The notes below the pieces were generated by a model. That model saw only the letters and a program-made list of their open reading frames with translations. It was not told the DNA's origin and did no database searches. Shown piece by piece: positions 1 through 9,193 of a stretch of DNA of 64,000 nucleotides (the stretch's first letter is position 1; the number at the start of each line of letters is the position of its first letter). A program made the translations under genes and the position numbers. Origin of the DNA: Sutterella massiliensis (lineage in GTDB: Bacteria > Pseudomonadota > Gammaproteobacteria > Burkholderiales > Burkholderiaceae_F); the NCBI RefSeq assembly GCF_016899755.1, contig NZ_JACJJC010000003.1:154758-218757 (forward strand), in the 5' to 3' direction.

Positions 1-535
1 TGACGCCCTTGCGCGAGCGAACGAGTTCGCCGCCGGCGCGGGCGGCTTCAAAAATCAGCACGTTCTTCGCACGCTTGCCGTGTTCGCAAAGCCATGCGGT
101 AGAGGCCTTAGAACCCGTTTCTTCATCGGGATTGAAGGCGCAGCAAATCGAGAGGCGCTCGAGGTCTTCAGGACGGGCGAGCTTGCAGGCATAGTACGTC
201 GCGAGGACGCCGCCCTTGCAGTCCGAGCACCCAGGGCCGTAGGCACGGTCGCCTTCAATGCGAAGCGGACGCGCCGCGGCAGTGCCGTCGGGGAAGACCG
301 TGTCGAGGTGCGCGTTCATCATGACGTCGTAGTACTCGGCCTCGGGCTTGTTGCGCGCGAGCAGCCCCTTGCCGACCGTCGGCCCGAGGTCGACGAGTTC
401 GCACGTGAAGCCGATCGACTCGAAAAGGCCCTTCATGATTTCGGCCGCGCGCGTAACGCCCGCGGTGTTTGCCGTGCCGCAGTCGAGATTGACGAGCGGT
501 TCGAGGTCCTTCAGATAATCGTTGAGAAATGTCAT
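1..535 (-). CDS. M20 family metallopeptidase, partial (C-terminus beyond left edge)
   Basis: Zinc-dependent M20 peptidase/carboxypeptidase, closest in look to the glutamate carboxypeptidase (CPG2) branch; only about 178 N-terminal residues are inside the window. The ATG at 535 follows a GGAG ribosome binding site. Family metal and catalytic positions are present: H76 and D78 in the HLD motif, D105 in the GCSDCKGG loop, and the E138-E139 pair in PDEETGS. These fit a two-zinc active site with E138 as general base. No signal peptide is visible, so it should be cytoplasmic. It lies downstream of yjiH-yjiG on the same strand but behind an apparent terminator (632-676). In E. coli yjiH-yjiG sit beside iadA, an isoaspartyl dipeptidase, so a peptidase here suggests the same transport-then-hydrolyse logic. 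The substrate cannot be read from the sequence. Confidence 0.85.
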   Translation of the reverse strand, partial: MTFLNDYLKDLEPLVNLDCGTANTAGVTRAAEIMKGLFESIGFTCELVDLGPTVGKGLLARNKPEAEYYDVMMNAHLDTVFPDGTAAARPLRIEGDRAYGPGCSDCKGGVLATYYACKLARPEDLERLSICCAFNPDEETGSKASTAWLCEHGKRAKNVLIFEAARAGGELVRSRKGV

Positions 536-631
536 GATGCATCTCCAAAATATGTTGAATGGACGGTGTGCCGCCTGCGAGTGCGTCCGGCCGCACGAAG
601 CGGCACGAGTGCGAAGACCGCAGGCCAATCT

Positions 632-676
632 AAAACGAAAGCGACGGTTCCGTCGGAACAGCGTCGCTTTCGCATT
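632..676 (-). terminator. Intrinsic terminator downstream of yjiG
   Basis: A perfect 10-bp stem (CGAAAGCGAC at 636-645 with GTCGCTTTCG at 663-672) encloses a second 5-bp hairpin (GTTCC/GGAAC). On the minus strand it is followed by a TTTT run. It ends the yjiH-yjiG transcript before the M20 gene, or limits read-through into it. Confidence 0.65.
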
Positions 677-714
677 TTGTCATTGTCGAAAAACCGGCGA
701 TCGATCTCTCGCAA

Positions 715-1191
715 TTAGGAGCCCATCACCACGATGCGCATCACGAAGAGGGAGATGAAGGCGGTGATGATCGGCATCGCCATGATGAGGGGAATGCTCT
801 TGCCCTTGATGCCGATAACGCCGAGGCAGCGGCCCATGTACTGGACCTGCGAGCCCATGAGGTAGATCGCGGGCGCGCAGATGGCGATGTGCGTACCGTT
901 GATCGCGCCGTTATCGAAGAGCGCGACCGCGACGCCGACACCGCCACCCATCGACATCCAGCCGCCGAGGAGCACCGTGGCAGCTTCGCCTGGGAGACCG
1001 AAGACGCCCATGAGCGGGCCGAAGGCCGAACCGATCAGAGCAAGGAGCCCCGAGTGCTCGAGGATCTTGATGATCACGAACGCCATCAGAACGTTCGGAA
1101 TCGTCGAACTCGCGGCAATGTTCCAACCCTGAACCGCGCCCTTGACAAAGACGTCGGTAATCATCGGCTTAGCATTTTCATGTCCGGACAT
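715..1191 (-). CDS. yjiG: YjiG family membrane protein (Gate/SpmB-like nucleoside recognition domain)
   Basis: Small integral membrane protein of 158 residues, the usual size of E. coli YjiG. It has about four hydrophobic segments: around 25-45, 50-70, 78-92 and 130-155. Glycine-rich turns such as GGWMSMGGGVGVAVA are typical of the Gate/SpmB-like family. A good ribosome binding site (AGAAGGAT) precedes the ATG. It lies 60 bp after yjiH and almost certainly works with it as a two-subunit carrier, because Gate-domain proteins usually occur as SpmA/SpmB-type pairs. The transported molecule is unknown; context with an M20 peptidase suggests a peptide or amino-acid derivative. Confidence 0.8.
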   Translation of the reverse strand: MSGHENAKPMITDVFVKGAVQGWNIAASSTIPNVLMAFVIIKILEHSGLLALIGSAFGPLMGVFGLPGEAATVLLGGWMSMGGGVGVAVALFDNGAINGTHIAICAPAIYLMGSQVQYMGRCLGVIGIKGKSIPLIMAMPIITAFISLFVMRIVVMGS

Positions 1192-1251
1192 TTTGAAATC
1201 CTTCTGTATGTGATTGTTGTCTCGATGGAGTCGTTGCGACGTCCGGCCCGA

Positions 1252-1959
1252 TTAAGCGGCCGCCTTGCGGTCGGAACGGATGAGAATGAGGCGCATCAGG
1301 TTGGCGGCGAACACCTTGCCGATGAGCATGACACCAAGGCACAGGCCGAGGCTCACGGGAACCGCAGGCGTGCCGTCGGCGGCGACGAGGGTGAAGAGAA
1401 CGGCGCCCGAAGAGAAGAAGTTCGTAATGCAGGCGTCGGCCGTCATCTGGAAGGAGGCAAAGATGTTGACTTCGCGTTCGGTGAGTTCACCGGCATCCTT
1501 GAGCTGGCGGGTAAGCGCAGCGCCGCCGTCCGTCGACTGCAGCGAAGCGATGAGTGCGAGGGTGGCGCCGCCCGGAATGCCGAGGAGCGGACGAAGGACC
1601 GGCGTGAGCATCTTGCGCGCGGCGCGCAGAGCACCGTAGTGGTCGAAGATCGTGATCATCGCGAGCGCAAACATCACGGTCGGCACAAGCGTCAGCGCAA
1701 ACATGAAGCCGTCGATTGCGCCCGAGCCGCCCTTGCCGCGGAACGAGGTCATCGCCGTCTTGATGGCGCCGTCAGCTTCGGTCACGCTGCTCACGAGCTG
1801 GCCGAAGGAGCCGTTCATCGTCGTGAAGTCGAAGATGCCCCACCATTCCTTGCTCGCGCACAAGCCCGAGAAGAAAACGATGGCGAAAATGAGCGAGATG
1901 TAGCCGCCGATGCCGACTTTGTCCTGGTCCGCGACGGGGGTGTTGGTGTTGTCTGACAT
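1252..1959 (-). CDS. yjiH: YjiH family membrane protein (nucleoside recognition domain)
   Basis: Integral membrane protein of 235 residues (E. coli YjiH is about 227). After a polar N-terminus there are around five membrane segments. A conserved Gate-type stretch lies near residues 115-150, with a proline/glycine-rich loop (PLLGIPGGAT). It is the first gene of the yjiH-yjiG unit, starting at ATG 1959 behind AAGGGA. The family is poorly characterised. Related Gate proteins include SpmA/SpmB of sporulation and parts of concentrative nucleoside transporters, so a transport role is likely but the solute is not known. The pair occupies the position downstream of hflX where hflK-hflC are found in many relatives. 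The 1960-2263 gap upstream holds the hflX terminator and presumably the promoter of this unit. Confidence 0.8.
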   Translation of the reverse strand: MSDNTNTPVADQDKVGIGGYISLIFAIVFFSGLCASKEWWGIFDFTTMNGSFGQLVSSVTEADGAIKTAMTSFRGKGGSGAIDGFMFALTLVPTVMFALAMITIFDHYGALRAARKMLTPVLRPLLGIPGGATLALIASLQSTDGGAALTRQLKDAGELTEREVNIFASFQMTADACITNFFSSGAVLFTLVAADGTPAVPVSLGLCLGVMLIGKVFAANLMRLILIRSDRKAAA

Positions 1960-2176
1960 ACGAGTTCCCTTTTTCTCTTATGTTTTACTCGGTCGCCCCG
2001 CCGGACCGACAGGCGGTACATCTTCTTGATTGAGATGCTTGCGTGGAGAATCCTTTCGGCCCAATGCAAATCTGATCTCCGGGCGCCGATTGAGCGATAA
2101 ATTTTAGCGGATGCAGGGCGACGGTAACATTCGGAAATAACTTAAAGCCTTCGAATACGGGCAAATCCATCTAAGC

Positions 2177-2213
2177 AAAACACCGAAGACGGCTTGATCC
2201 GACTTCGGTGTTT
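2177..2213 (-). terminator. Intrinsic terminator downstream of hflX
   Basis: An 11-bp perfect stem (AAACACCGAAG 2178-2188 with CTTCGGTGTTT 2203-2213) is followed on the minus strand by TTTGC. It lies about 50 bp after the hflX stop and ends the hfq-hflX transcript. Confidence 0.7.
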
Positions 2214-2263
2214 CGGGTAAGCTTGCAAAAATCGTGTGCGTTTTCAGTCGTTTTCGACTGTGC

Positions 2264-3439
2264 TTAAAGCAACGCCTCGAGCTCGGCGAGCTCCTCCTGC
2301 GGCGTCTTGCGGCGATGCTCGGCGTCGTCTTCGATTTCGAGTTCCCAGGGCTCCAGCTCGCGCGGTGTCGAGGGATTTTCTTCGCGCCAGTTGGCAGCAA
2401 ATTCCGCCACGGCAGAGCGCAGCAGATCGAGCCCCTCCCCCGTGAGTGCGCTGACGAAAACAGCCTTCGGGCGACCCGTTTCGTCCCGAACGATTTCGGG
2501 CGTGTTGCCGCTCAGGTCGATTTTGTTGTAGACGAGAAGCACAGGCACATTATCAGCCTCGATATCGGCGAGAACGGCATTGACTTCGTGAATCTGCTCT
2601 TCCCGCACGGGCGAAGCGGAATCGACGACATGCAAAAGCAGATCGGCGTGCACCGTTTCATCGAGCGTCGACTTGAATGCTTCGATAAGTTGATGCGGCA
2701 GCCCGCGAATGAAGCCGACCGTGTCGCTTGCGACAACCGTTTCTTCATCGTTGAGCCAAAAGCGACGTGCGGTCGTATCGAGCGTTGCGAAAAGCTGGTC
2801 GGCCGCGTACGAATTCGCTCGCGTGAGCTTATTGAAAAGCGTCGACTTCCCCGCATTCGTATAGCCCACAAAAGAAACGCTCAGCGTGTCGCCGCGCGAG
2901 CGGGCACGGCGCTGCGTACCACGCTGGCGTGCGAGGCGTTTCAACTGATCACGAAGCTGCTTCATTCGAACGCCGATCATTCGGCGGTCGAGTTCGATCT
3001 GCTTTTCGCCGGGGCCGCCGGTTTTACCCAAACCGCCGCGTTGGCGCTCCAAGTGGGTCCAGCCGCGTACGAGGCGCGTCGAGAGATGTTCGAGTCGTGC
3101 TAGCTCGACCTGCAGACGCCCTTCGCGACTCTTGGCGCGCGCGCGGAAAATCTCGAGAATGAGCTCCGTACGGTCCATGACGGGCATCTCGAGACGACGC
3201 GCAATGTTGCGCTCCTGCGCAGCTGAAAGCGCAATATCAAAAACAATGACGTCGGCGCCGGCACTCTTGGCGAGTTCACCCAACTCGTCGATCTTTCCCG
3301 AACCGAGAAAAGTCGCCGGATCGGGCTTATCGCGCTTGGCCTGCATGATACCGCAAGGCTCGAGCCCGTCGGACAAAACCAAAAGCCGCAACTCTTCGGC
3401 CGAATCCTGATAAAAGGTTCGACCGACGGCTACAGTCAC
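2264..3439 (-). CDS. hflX: Ribosome-associated GTPase HflX
   Basis: GTPase that binds the large ribosomal subunit and splits or rescues stalled ribosomes. The N-terminal nucleotide-binding subdomain carries the FLGSGK motif at 44-49. The conserved LVRGWTHLERQ segment at 123-133 leads into the glycine-rich linker. The G domain has the P-loop GYTNAGKS at 192-199, DTVGF at 239-243 and NKID at 305-308. Length of 391 is slightly under the E. coli protein (426) because the C-terminal tail is shorter. The start is GTG at 3439, chosen because homologous N-termini begin here. No clear Shine-Dalgarno lies directly in front; instead an intrinsic-terminator-like hairpin (3448-3471) abuts the start. hfq is 58 bp upstream, the usual proteobacterial pairing, but hflK and hflC do not follow. 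Confidence 0.93.
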   Translation of the reverse strand: MTVAVGRTFYQDSAEELRLLVLSDGLEPCGIMQAKRDKPDPATFLGSGKIDELGELAKSAGADVIVFDIALSAAQERNIARRLEMPVMDRTELILEIFRARAKSREGRLQVELARLEHLSTRLVRGWTHLERQRGGLGKTGGPGEKQIELDRRMIGVRMKQLRDQLKRLARQRGTQRRARSRGDTLSVSFVGYTNAGKSTLFNKLTRANSYAADQLFATLDTTARRFWLNDEETVVASDTVGFIRGLPHQLIEAFKSTLDETVHADLLLHVVDSASPVREEQIHEVNAVLADIEADNVPVLLVYNKIDLSGNTPEIVRDETGRPKAVFVSALTGEGLDLLRSAVAEFAANWREENPSTPRELEPWELEIEDDAEHRRKTPQEELAELEALL

Positions 3440-3440
3440 G

Positions 3441-3471
3441 AGAAAAGCGCGCGAAGCCTTAACTTCGCGCG
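3441..3471 (-). terminator. Hairpin with T-tract between hfq and hflX
   Basis: A 9-bp GC stem (CGCGCGAAG 3448-3456 with CTTCGCGCG 3463-3471) has a six-base loop reading TTAAGG on the minus strand, then CTTTTCTC and immediately the hflX GTG. It looks like an intrinsic terminator or attenuator. The loop carries the only SD-like AAGG, 17 bases from the start. Confidence 0.55.
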
Positions 3472-3497
3472 TCTCATCAATTTGAAAGACAGTCAGA

Positions 3498-3737
3498 TTA
3501 GTTCTCCGAAGCGACGGCGGGCATGTTCACGGCGCGCGCGGGAACGACCGTGCTGATGGCGTGCTTGTAAACCATCTGCGTCACGGTATTGCGAAGCAGA
3601 ACGACGTACTGGTCGAAGGACTCGATCTGCCCCTGAAGCTTGATGCCGTTGACGAGATAGATGGAAACGGGGATATGTTCCTTTCTGAGCGTATTGAGGA
3701 ACGGATCCTGCAGAAGCTGTCCCTTGTTGTTGGCCAT
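3498..3737 (-). CDS. hfq: RNA chaperone Hfq
   Basis: Sm-like hexameric RNA-binding protein that pairs small RNAs with mRNAs. The 79-residue form starts at ATG 3737, giving [15 protein letters not shown], the standard Hfq N-terminus, behind GGAGAT. The reading frame stays open upstream but that part is arginine-rich and not Hfq-like. The Sm1 motif spans about 22-52 ([20 protein letters not shown]) and Sm2 has YKHAIST at 57-63. The C-terminal tail is short (to residue 79), as in many betaproteobacteria. A strong terminator lies between der and this gene, so hfq-hflX must have its own promoter in the 3738-4045 gap; I could not pick out one confidently. Confidence 0.95.
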   Translation of the reverse strand: MANNKGQLLQDPFLNTLRKEHIPVSIYLVNGIKLQGQIESFDQYVVLLRNTVTQMVYKHAISTVVPARAVNMPAVASEN

Positions 3738-4045
3738 TTTGTTCTTATCTCCAGCCCGCATCCGATGCCGCACCTGACGCGGGCGCTTTCTTATTCTTTT
3801 ATTTTTCGTGCGCCAATGCCGACCCGGTGCGCTCGGTCGGCCAGATGGAAACACGCGAGGTGCGCTTCATCCGAAAACCGGGCAAACCGCCGCTCGAAGC
3901 AAATACTCGGGTGGCAGCCGTCGAAACGCAATTCAGTCGTATCTTAGCACTGAGTTTCAAGTTCTCTTTGAGCGGCCAACATTTTTCTTGCCACACTCAA
4001 GCCCACTTTGTCTCAAAGCTTTTCTTGAAGTACCGATAGCCGAAT

Positions 4046-4084
4046 AAAAGCCCGCCGCCTCGAGAATATGTCGAAGCGACGGGC
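4046..4084 (-). terminator. Strong intrinsic terminator downstream of der
   Basis: A 14-bp stem with two G-T pairs (4050-4063 with 4071-4084) and a seven-base loop is followed on the minus strand by TTTTATT. It separates der from hfq. The remaining 3738-4045 stretch has no gene. Confidence 0.8.
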
Positions 4085-4131
4085 AAATGCTTTGTGTCTA
4101 TGATTTCAGGCTCGAAAGACGAAACGCATCG

Positions 4132-5478
4132 TCAGTGCTTTTCTTCCTTCACGTAGGGATTGTCCTTCGTGCGGAATTCGATTCGAAGGGGCGTCCCGGC
4201 AAGATTGAATTTTTCGCGGAAGAACGCCTCGAGGTAGCGGCGATACGATTCGCCGATATCTTCGAGTGCATTGCCGTGCACAACGATGACGGGCGGGTTG
4301 CTGCCGCCCTGGTGTGCGTAGCGGGGCTTGGGTCGTCCGCCGCGGGCGCGCGGCGGCTGCTGACGCTGAACGGCTTCAAGGAGCGCACGCGTGAGCTTGG
4401 GCGTCGGGATCTTCGCGTAGGCGGCGGCATGCGCTTCGTCGACGGCTCGCATCAGGTGGTTGAGCCCGTTGCGCTTAAGGGCCGAAATGCGAATCATGCG
4501 CGCCCAGCGCAGGAAGTGGAGCTTCTGCTCAAGATCGAGCGCAGCGCGTTCACGCTCGTAGCTGTCCAAGAGGTCCCACTTGTTGACGGCAACGACGAGT
4601 GCTCGCCCCGTTTCAAGCACGTACCCAGCAATGTGCGCGTCGGATTCGGCCACACCGTTCTTCGCATCAATGACGAGAATGACGACGTTGGCGTCCTGAA
4701 TCGCCTGCAGTGTCTTAACAACGGAGAATTTTTCGACTGCTTCAAAGACCTTGCCCTTGCGACGAAGCCCCGCAGTGTCGACGAGCTCGTAGGGACGGCC
4801 GCCGTACTCGAAGTCGACCTTGATCGCGTCGCGAGTCGTGCCGGGCATGTCATAGGCAATGAGGCGCTCTTCGCCCAAAAGGGCATTGATGAGGGTCGAT
4901 TTACCGGCGTTGGGTCGCCCGGCAACGGTCACCTTGATCGCGCGCGGTGCGTTTTCGTCGAGCACCTCTTCTTCGTCTCCCTCTTCTTCGGGGAAGTCGG
5001 CAAGCGCAGCCTCAACGGCATCACGCACGCCCTGACCGTGAGCGGCAGAAATGAGAAGCGGCTCGCCCAAACCGAGCTCATAGAACTCGGCCTTGGCAAT
5101 GTCGGAAAGTCCTTCGGCCTTGTTGACGCAAAGAATCACCTTGCGCCCGCAACGACGCAGAAAGTCGGCGATGCGGCTGTCCTGCGGCGTGAGACCCGCG
5201 CGCGCGTCGCACACGAAAATAACGGCGTCGCACTCTTCAATGGCAAGTTCGGCCTGATTGGCCATGGCCTTGACGATCCCTTCCGTGCGAATCGGTTCAA
5301 AGCCGCCCGTATCGATTACAAGGTACGGACGCGGTCCGACGCGGCCCTGCCCGTACTGTCGGTCGCGGGTCAGACCGGCAAAGTCCGCCACGATCGCATC
5401 GCGGCTTCGCGTGAGGCGGTTGAAGAGCGTCGACTTGCCAACATTCGGGCGGCCCACAAGGGCAATGACTGGAAGCAT
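4132..5478 (-). CDS. der: Ribosome biogenesis GTPase Der (EngA)
   Basis: Essential GTPase for maturation of the 50S subunit. Two tandem G domains are visible. The first has the P-loop GRPNVGKS at 9-16, DTGG at 56-59 and NKAE at 119-122. The second has GRPNAGKS at 187-194 and DTAG at 234-237. The C-terminal KH-like domain follows to residue 448. An acidic linker near 164-176 (EEEGDEEEV) separates the domains, as is usual. It starts at ATG 5478. bamB lies 144 bp upstream on the same strand, the conserved bamB-der order. Confidence 0.95.
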   Translation of the reverse strand: MLPVIALVGRPNVGKSTLFNRLTRSRDAIVADFAGLTRDRQYGQGRVGPRPYLVIDTGGFEPIRTEGIVKAMANQAELAIEECDAVIFVCDARAGLTPQDSRIADFLRRCGRKVILCVNKAEGLSDIAKAEFYELGLGEPLLISAAHGQGVRDAVEAALADFPEEEGDEEEVLDENAPRAIKVTVAGRPNAGKSTLINALLGEERLIAYDMPGTTRDAIKVDFEYGGRPYELVDTAGLRRKGKVFEAVEKFSVVKTLQAIQDANVVILVIDAKNGVAESDAHIAGYVLETGRALVVAVNKWDLLDSYERERAALDLEQKLHFLRWARMIRISALKRNGLNHLMRAVDEAHAAAYAKIPTPKLTRALLEAVQRQQPPRARGGRPKPRYAHQGGSNPPVIVVHGNALEDIGESYRRYLEAFFREKFNLAGTPLRIEFRTKDNPYVKEEKH

Positions 5479-5622
5479 GGTTCTTTAGGAATTGCAATGC
5501 CGCGCAGCACACGAGAGTCGTGCGCGGGCGCGGCGTCGTAGAAGTTGATCGGGGTGCGCGGCCGAGCGCTCGTCGGCGCGCCGCACACGGAAAGGAAGCA
5601 AAGCGTGAAAAGCCGTTGAGGT

Positions 5623-6771
5623 TTAGTCCTGCAGCTCTTCCTGAACGATGTAGGCAACCTCGCCGTCGACCGTCTGGAAGACGGCGCCGTAGCCGAACTG
5701 CGCCGCCGGCGCACGAACGGCATCCGAAAGCGAGGTGCGGGCGATAATCTCGCCGTTGGCCGGATTAAGGAACGTGATCACGCCTTCATAGTCACCCACG
5801 GCAAGCGCGGCGCCAACACGGATCGGCGCAGAAACGTCGCGGTAGAGAAGCTCTTCGTTCACCCAGGCCTCTCGACCGTTCTGACGATTGAACGCATGAA
5901 TGCGGCTCTGCGAGTCGACTTCGTAGACAAAACGCGCGTCTGCAACGGGCCCCGTCACCGCATCGACCTTGGCATTCCAGATAAGACGGCCGTTCATCGA
6001 GTTCATGCAAACGACGTTGCCCTGGAAAGCCGCAGCGCACATCATCTCCTGGTCGACCCAGGGGCGGCCCACAACGTCAATGAGACGCTCGACTTCGGTG
6101 ATGCCGCGCGCCTGACCGATCACGGCGTCAAAAATGACGTTGCCCTTTTCCGGATTGAGCGCCAAAAGACGACCATTGGCCTGACCAATCAGAATCCCAG
6201 CGGGCGCCCAAGCCATCTGAGAGAAGACCTGCAGCGACAGCGCCGGGGCCTGGCTCTGATAGTGCCAAGCACGCTCGCCCGTAATGAGGTCGAACCCGGT
6301 GATGCGCGTATCGGTCGTCTTCACGACGACACGGCCCGCACCGACGAGCGGCGGCACGGCGATATCGGCAGTCAGTCGTGCTTTCCAAACGGTTTTGCCT
6401 TCCGCATCGAAGACCTGCACTTCGCCGCGGTCGGTGCCGACGGCCACATAGCTGCCGTCCGTACCCACACCCGCGGTGATGTTGCCGTCGGCTTCAGCGC
6501 GCCAGACAACGTCGCCCGTCTGTCGGTCGAGTCGGACAACCTGGTTCTCGCCGGCCGCATAGACGGCGTTGTCCGTCACGACCGGAGTCAGGTTCTTCGA
6601 AACGGCCTCGCCCACATTCGTCGACCACACGGTGCGCACGGCGACGCGCGGCGTGAAATCCGTGAGTTCGTTCGGTTCATGCGGATCCGAAGAAGAGAAG
6701 ATCCCGCAGCCGGCGAGCGGCAGCACAGCAAGCATTGCCGCAATGCGGCCAAACTTTTTCTGAATGGTCAT
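5623..6771 (-). CDS. bamB: Outer membrane protein assembly lipoprotein BamB
   Basis: Lipoprotein of the BAM complex, an eight-bladed beta-propeller that helps BamA insert outer-membrane proteins. The chosen ATG at 6771 gives a short signal peptide (MTIQKKFGRIAAMLAVLPLAG) with lipobox LAGC and lipidated C22. The residue after Cys is Gly, which allows sorting to the outer membrane. Repeated PQQ-type blade motifs follow, for example LDRQTGDVVW, NRQNGREAW and LNPANGEII. Length is 382, normal for the family. A 28-codon upstream extension in frame is unlikely because it would bury the signal peptide. The Shine-Dalgarno is weak. It sits between yfgM and der, its conserved neighbours. Confidence 0.92.
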   Translation of the reverse strand: MTIQKKFGRIAAMLAVLPLAGCGIFSSSDPHEPNELTDFTPRVAVRTVWSTNVGEAVSKNLTPVVTDNAVYAAGENQVVRLDRQTGDVVWRAEADGNITAGVGTDGSYVAVGTDRGEVQVFDAEGKTVWKARLTADIAVPPLVGAGRVVVKTTDTRITGFDLITGERAWHYQSQAPALSLQVFSQMAWAPAGILIGQANGRLLALNPEKGNVIFDAVIGQARGITEVERLIDVVGRPWVDQEMMCAAAFQGNVVCMNSMNGRLIWNAKVDAVTGPVADARFVYEVDSQSRIHAFNRQNGREAWVNEELLYRDVSAPIRVGAALAVGDYEGVITFLNPANGEIIARTSLSDAVRAPAAQFGYGAVFQTVDGEVAYIVQEELQD

Positions 6772-6946
6772 GATGGGTTGGTGGACCTGGATTTTTTCGT
6801 TCTTTCCTAAGCGCAGAAGCTTCAATTCGACTCCGTCGAAGCGCTTTGCAAACATTCTCGGAGTCGCGCGGGAACGCCAAACCCGCTGCGCGTTTCTGCG
6901 CCGATGTCGGCTCGATTCTATAAGCTCGTCCGACGCCCGTCAGCAG

Positions 6947-6980
6947 AAAGGGGCGTCTTTTCGAAACGCCCCCTTTCTTT
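6947..6980 (-). terminator. Probable bidirectional terminator between yfgM and bamB
   Basis: Arms AAAGGGGCGT (6947-6956) and ACGCCCCCTTT (6966-6976) form a GC-rich stem with one bulged base. TTTC follows on either strand. It lies in a 271-bp gap, so bamB may have a promoter of its own. Confidence 0.45.
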
Positions 6981-7042
6981 ACGGGTCCGTCCGTAGTCGG
7001 CCGGACCGGCGGATGCGCCCCCCAAAAGGACGCAGCGAGCGA

Positions 7043-7690
7043 TCAGTCCGCGGCGGGCAGGCTGCCGAGCTTATATTCGACAACGCGAAGGATCGGATCC
7101 GTGCGGAACTCCTTCGCACCGCGATCGAGCACTTCCTGCCAGCTCTTGCGCGCCCCCTCGATATCGCCCTTGGCGGCGAGGATGTCGCCCTTGCGGTCGA
7201 GCACGAGCGAAACCTGGCGCGGTTCGGGCTTGGCTTCGTCAACGAGCTTCAGGGCTTCGTCGAGCTTGCCCGCATCAAAGTAGACACCAGCGAGACGAAC
7301 GCGCGCGAGCGTTTCGTATTCGGGTCGCTTCGAGGATTCGATCACCCACTTCAGGCGAGACTCCGCCGCAGTGAAGTCACCCGCATCGAGCGAGGCCTGC
7401 GCGGCGGCAAGCGCCCCCATAGGCGCGTAGATCGTGGTGCCGTAAGAATCGATGAGCCCCGTCGAGAGCGAGCTCACGTTCTTGGCATCGTTGTGGACAA
7501 GGGCCTGCTGCAGCTGCGCATACGCAACGGCGGCCTTGCCCGCCTCATTGCGCTGGTACCACTGCCAGCCGTTCCAAGCGGCAAAGCCGAGGCAGACGAC
7601 GCAGACGGCGGCGGTGATCGGGGTGCCCCACTGATCCCACCAAGCCTTCATTTGGTCGATGCTTTCCTGCTCTTGCAAGTCGTATGCCAT
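7043..7690 (-). CDS. yfgM: YfgM-like tetratricopeptide membrane protein
   Basis: Single-pass inner-membrane protein with a periplasmic TPR domain. In E. coli, YfgM forms a chaperone complex with PpiD at the Sec translocon. The 215-residue product has a cytoplasmic N-terminus (DLQEQESIDQMKAWWDQWG), one membrane helix at about 24-42 and helical repeats to the C-terminus, for example near 150-210. This matches the family in length and layout. It lies between hisS and bamB as in most beta- and gammaproteobacteria, which supports the assignment more than sequence motifs do. Confidence 0.85.
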   Translation of the reverse strand: MAYDLQEQESIDQMKAWWDQWGTPITAAVCVVCLGFAAWNGWQWYQRNEAGKAAVAYAQLQQALVHNDAKNVSSLSTGLIDSYGTTIYAPMGALAAAQASLDAGDFTAAESRLKWVIESSKRPEYETLARVRLAGVYFDAGKLDEALKLVDEAKPEPRQVSLVLDRKGDILAAKGDIEGARKSWQEVLDRGAKEFRTDPILRVVEYKLGSLPAAD

Positions 7691-7846
7691 TTTCTCTCCG
7701 CGCCTCCGTGGCGTCGCAAAAGCGACCGATCGAGCGGCCGATCGCCCTGGTGTTGGTTGCTGAAATTTCCGATTTTACCTGCGAAAGCCGCTTTCCGCGC
7801 AGAGATATCGCACGGAAAGCGAGCGAAAGTTCGAGAGCGCTCTCGA

Positions 7847-9148
7847 TCAACGGAGCGCCGCGAGCGCCTCGGCGATCGTGCGGGCCGCCTCGCTCACAGC
7901 CACCTTCTGCTGCTGAGCAAAGGCGACCGTACGGTCGGCGTGCTCGCGCAGGGCCTTCACCGAAACGCAGCCTTCGGCCATTTCGTCTTCGGTCGCAAAG
8001 ACCACAAATTCCGCGCCCGAGCCGTCGGCCTTCTTCATCTGACTCTTGATGCTCGCCGTGCCCGGGTGCACGATCACGCGCACGCCGAGATCTCGCAGGC
8101 TCTCGCCGAGGAGAAGCGCCGCCTTTTGCGTCTCGCCGCCATGATGCACGACGTAGACGTCGGTCTGCGTGCGAACGGGCACGTTGCCGACTTCACGCAT
8201 GAGTTCGATCACGCGCTCGAGCCCCATCGCGAAGCCCACGCCCGGAGCGGGCTTGCCGCCGAGCATCTCGACGAGCGGGTCGTAGCGACCGCCGCCGCAG
8301 ATCGTGCCCTGGGCACCGAGCTTGTCGGTAATCCACTCGAAAACTGTGTGATTGTAATAGTCCAAGCCGCGAACAAGGCGCGGATTGATCTCGTACTCGA
8401 TCCCCGCGGCGCTCACGAGTTCCTCAAGGCGATTGAGGAACGCGCGGCTTTCGTCGCCGAGGAAATCAAGAAGCTTGGGCGCCGCTTCAACGAGCGCCTG
8501 CATATCCGGATTCTTCGTGTCGAGAATGCGAAGCGGATTCGTGTAGAGGCGGCGCTTGGCGTCGTCGTCAAGCACGTCCTTGTTGGCCTCGAAGTAAGCG
8601 ATCAGCGCTTCGCGGTGCTTGGCGCGTTCTTCCTGCGCGCCGAGCGTATTCATCTCGAGCTTCACGGGACCGACGCCGAGCGCCTTCCACATGCGAGCGA
8701 GCATCATGATGATTTCGGCGTCGACGTCCGGGCCTTCCATACCGAGCGCTTCGGCGCCAAGCTGATGGAACTGGCGATAGCGGCCGCGCTGCGGACGTTC
8801 GTGACGGAACATCGGCCCCCAATACCAGAGGCGCTGCGTGGTGCCGTAGAGCAGATTGTGTTCGTTAACGGCACGCACGACCGCGGACGTGCATTCCGGG
8901 CGGAGCGTAAGCTGGTCACCATTCATCGAGTCGGTGAAGGAATACATTTCCTTTTCAACGATGTCGGTTACTTCGCCCACGCCGCGCGTGAAAACGCGCG
9001 TATTTTCAAGAATAGGCGTGCGAATTTCCTGATAGCCGTAGCGCTCGAGCACCTCGACGGCCGTCGAGACGACGTGCTGCCAAATCGGCGCATCCTGCGG
9101 GAGCATGTCGTTCATGCCCTTGACGCCGGTGAATTTTTCCTTAGCCAT
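7847..9148 (-). CDS. hisS: Histidine--tRNA ligase
   Basis: Class II aminoacyl-tRNA synthetase that charges tRNA-His, 433 residues. The N-terminus [13 protein letters not shown] is characteristic of HisRS. Motif 2 includes [13 protein letters not shown] and [10 protein letters not shown]. The histidine-specific loop [11 protein letters not shown] and the motif 3 segment GFAMGLER follow. The C-terminal anticodon-binding domain begins near residue 335. The start at ATG 9148 has the expected family N-terminus. It lies 45 bp downstream of ispG. Confidence 0.96.
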   Translation of the reverse strand: MAKEKFTGVKGMNDMLPQDAPIWQHVVSTAVEVLERYGYQEIRTPILENTRVFTRGVGEVTDIVEKEMYSFTDSMNGDQLTLRPECTSAVVRAVNEHNLLYGTTQRLWYWGPMFRHERPQRGRYRQFHQLGAEALGMEGPDVDAEIIMMLARMWKALGVGPVKLEMNTLGAQEERAKHREALIAYFEANKDVLDDDAKRRLYTNPLRILDTKNPDMQALVEAAPKLLDFLGDESRAFLNRLEELVSAAGIEYEINPRLVRGLDYYNHTVFEWITDKLGAQGTICGGGRYDPLVEMLGGKPAPGVGFAMGLERVIELMREVGNVPVRTQTDVYVVHHGGETQKAALLLGESLRDLGVRVIVHPGTASIKSQMKKADGSGAEFVVFATEDEMAEGCVSVKALREHADRTVAFAQQQKVAVSEAARTIAEALAALR

Positions 9149-9193
9149 TTTCTACCTGTTGTTCTGTTGTCACGAGACGCCTCCCGCAAGGCC

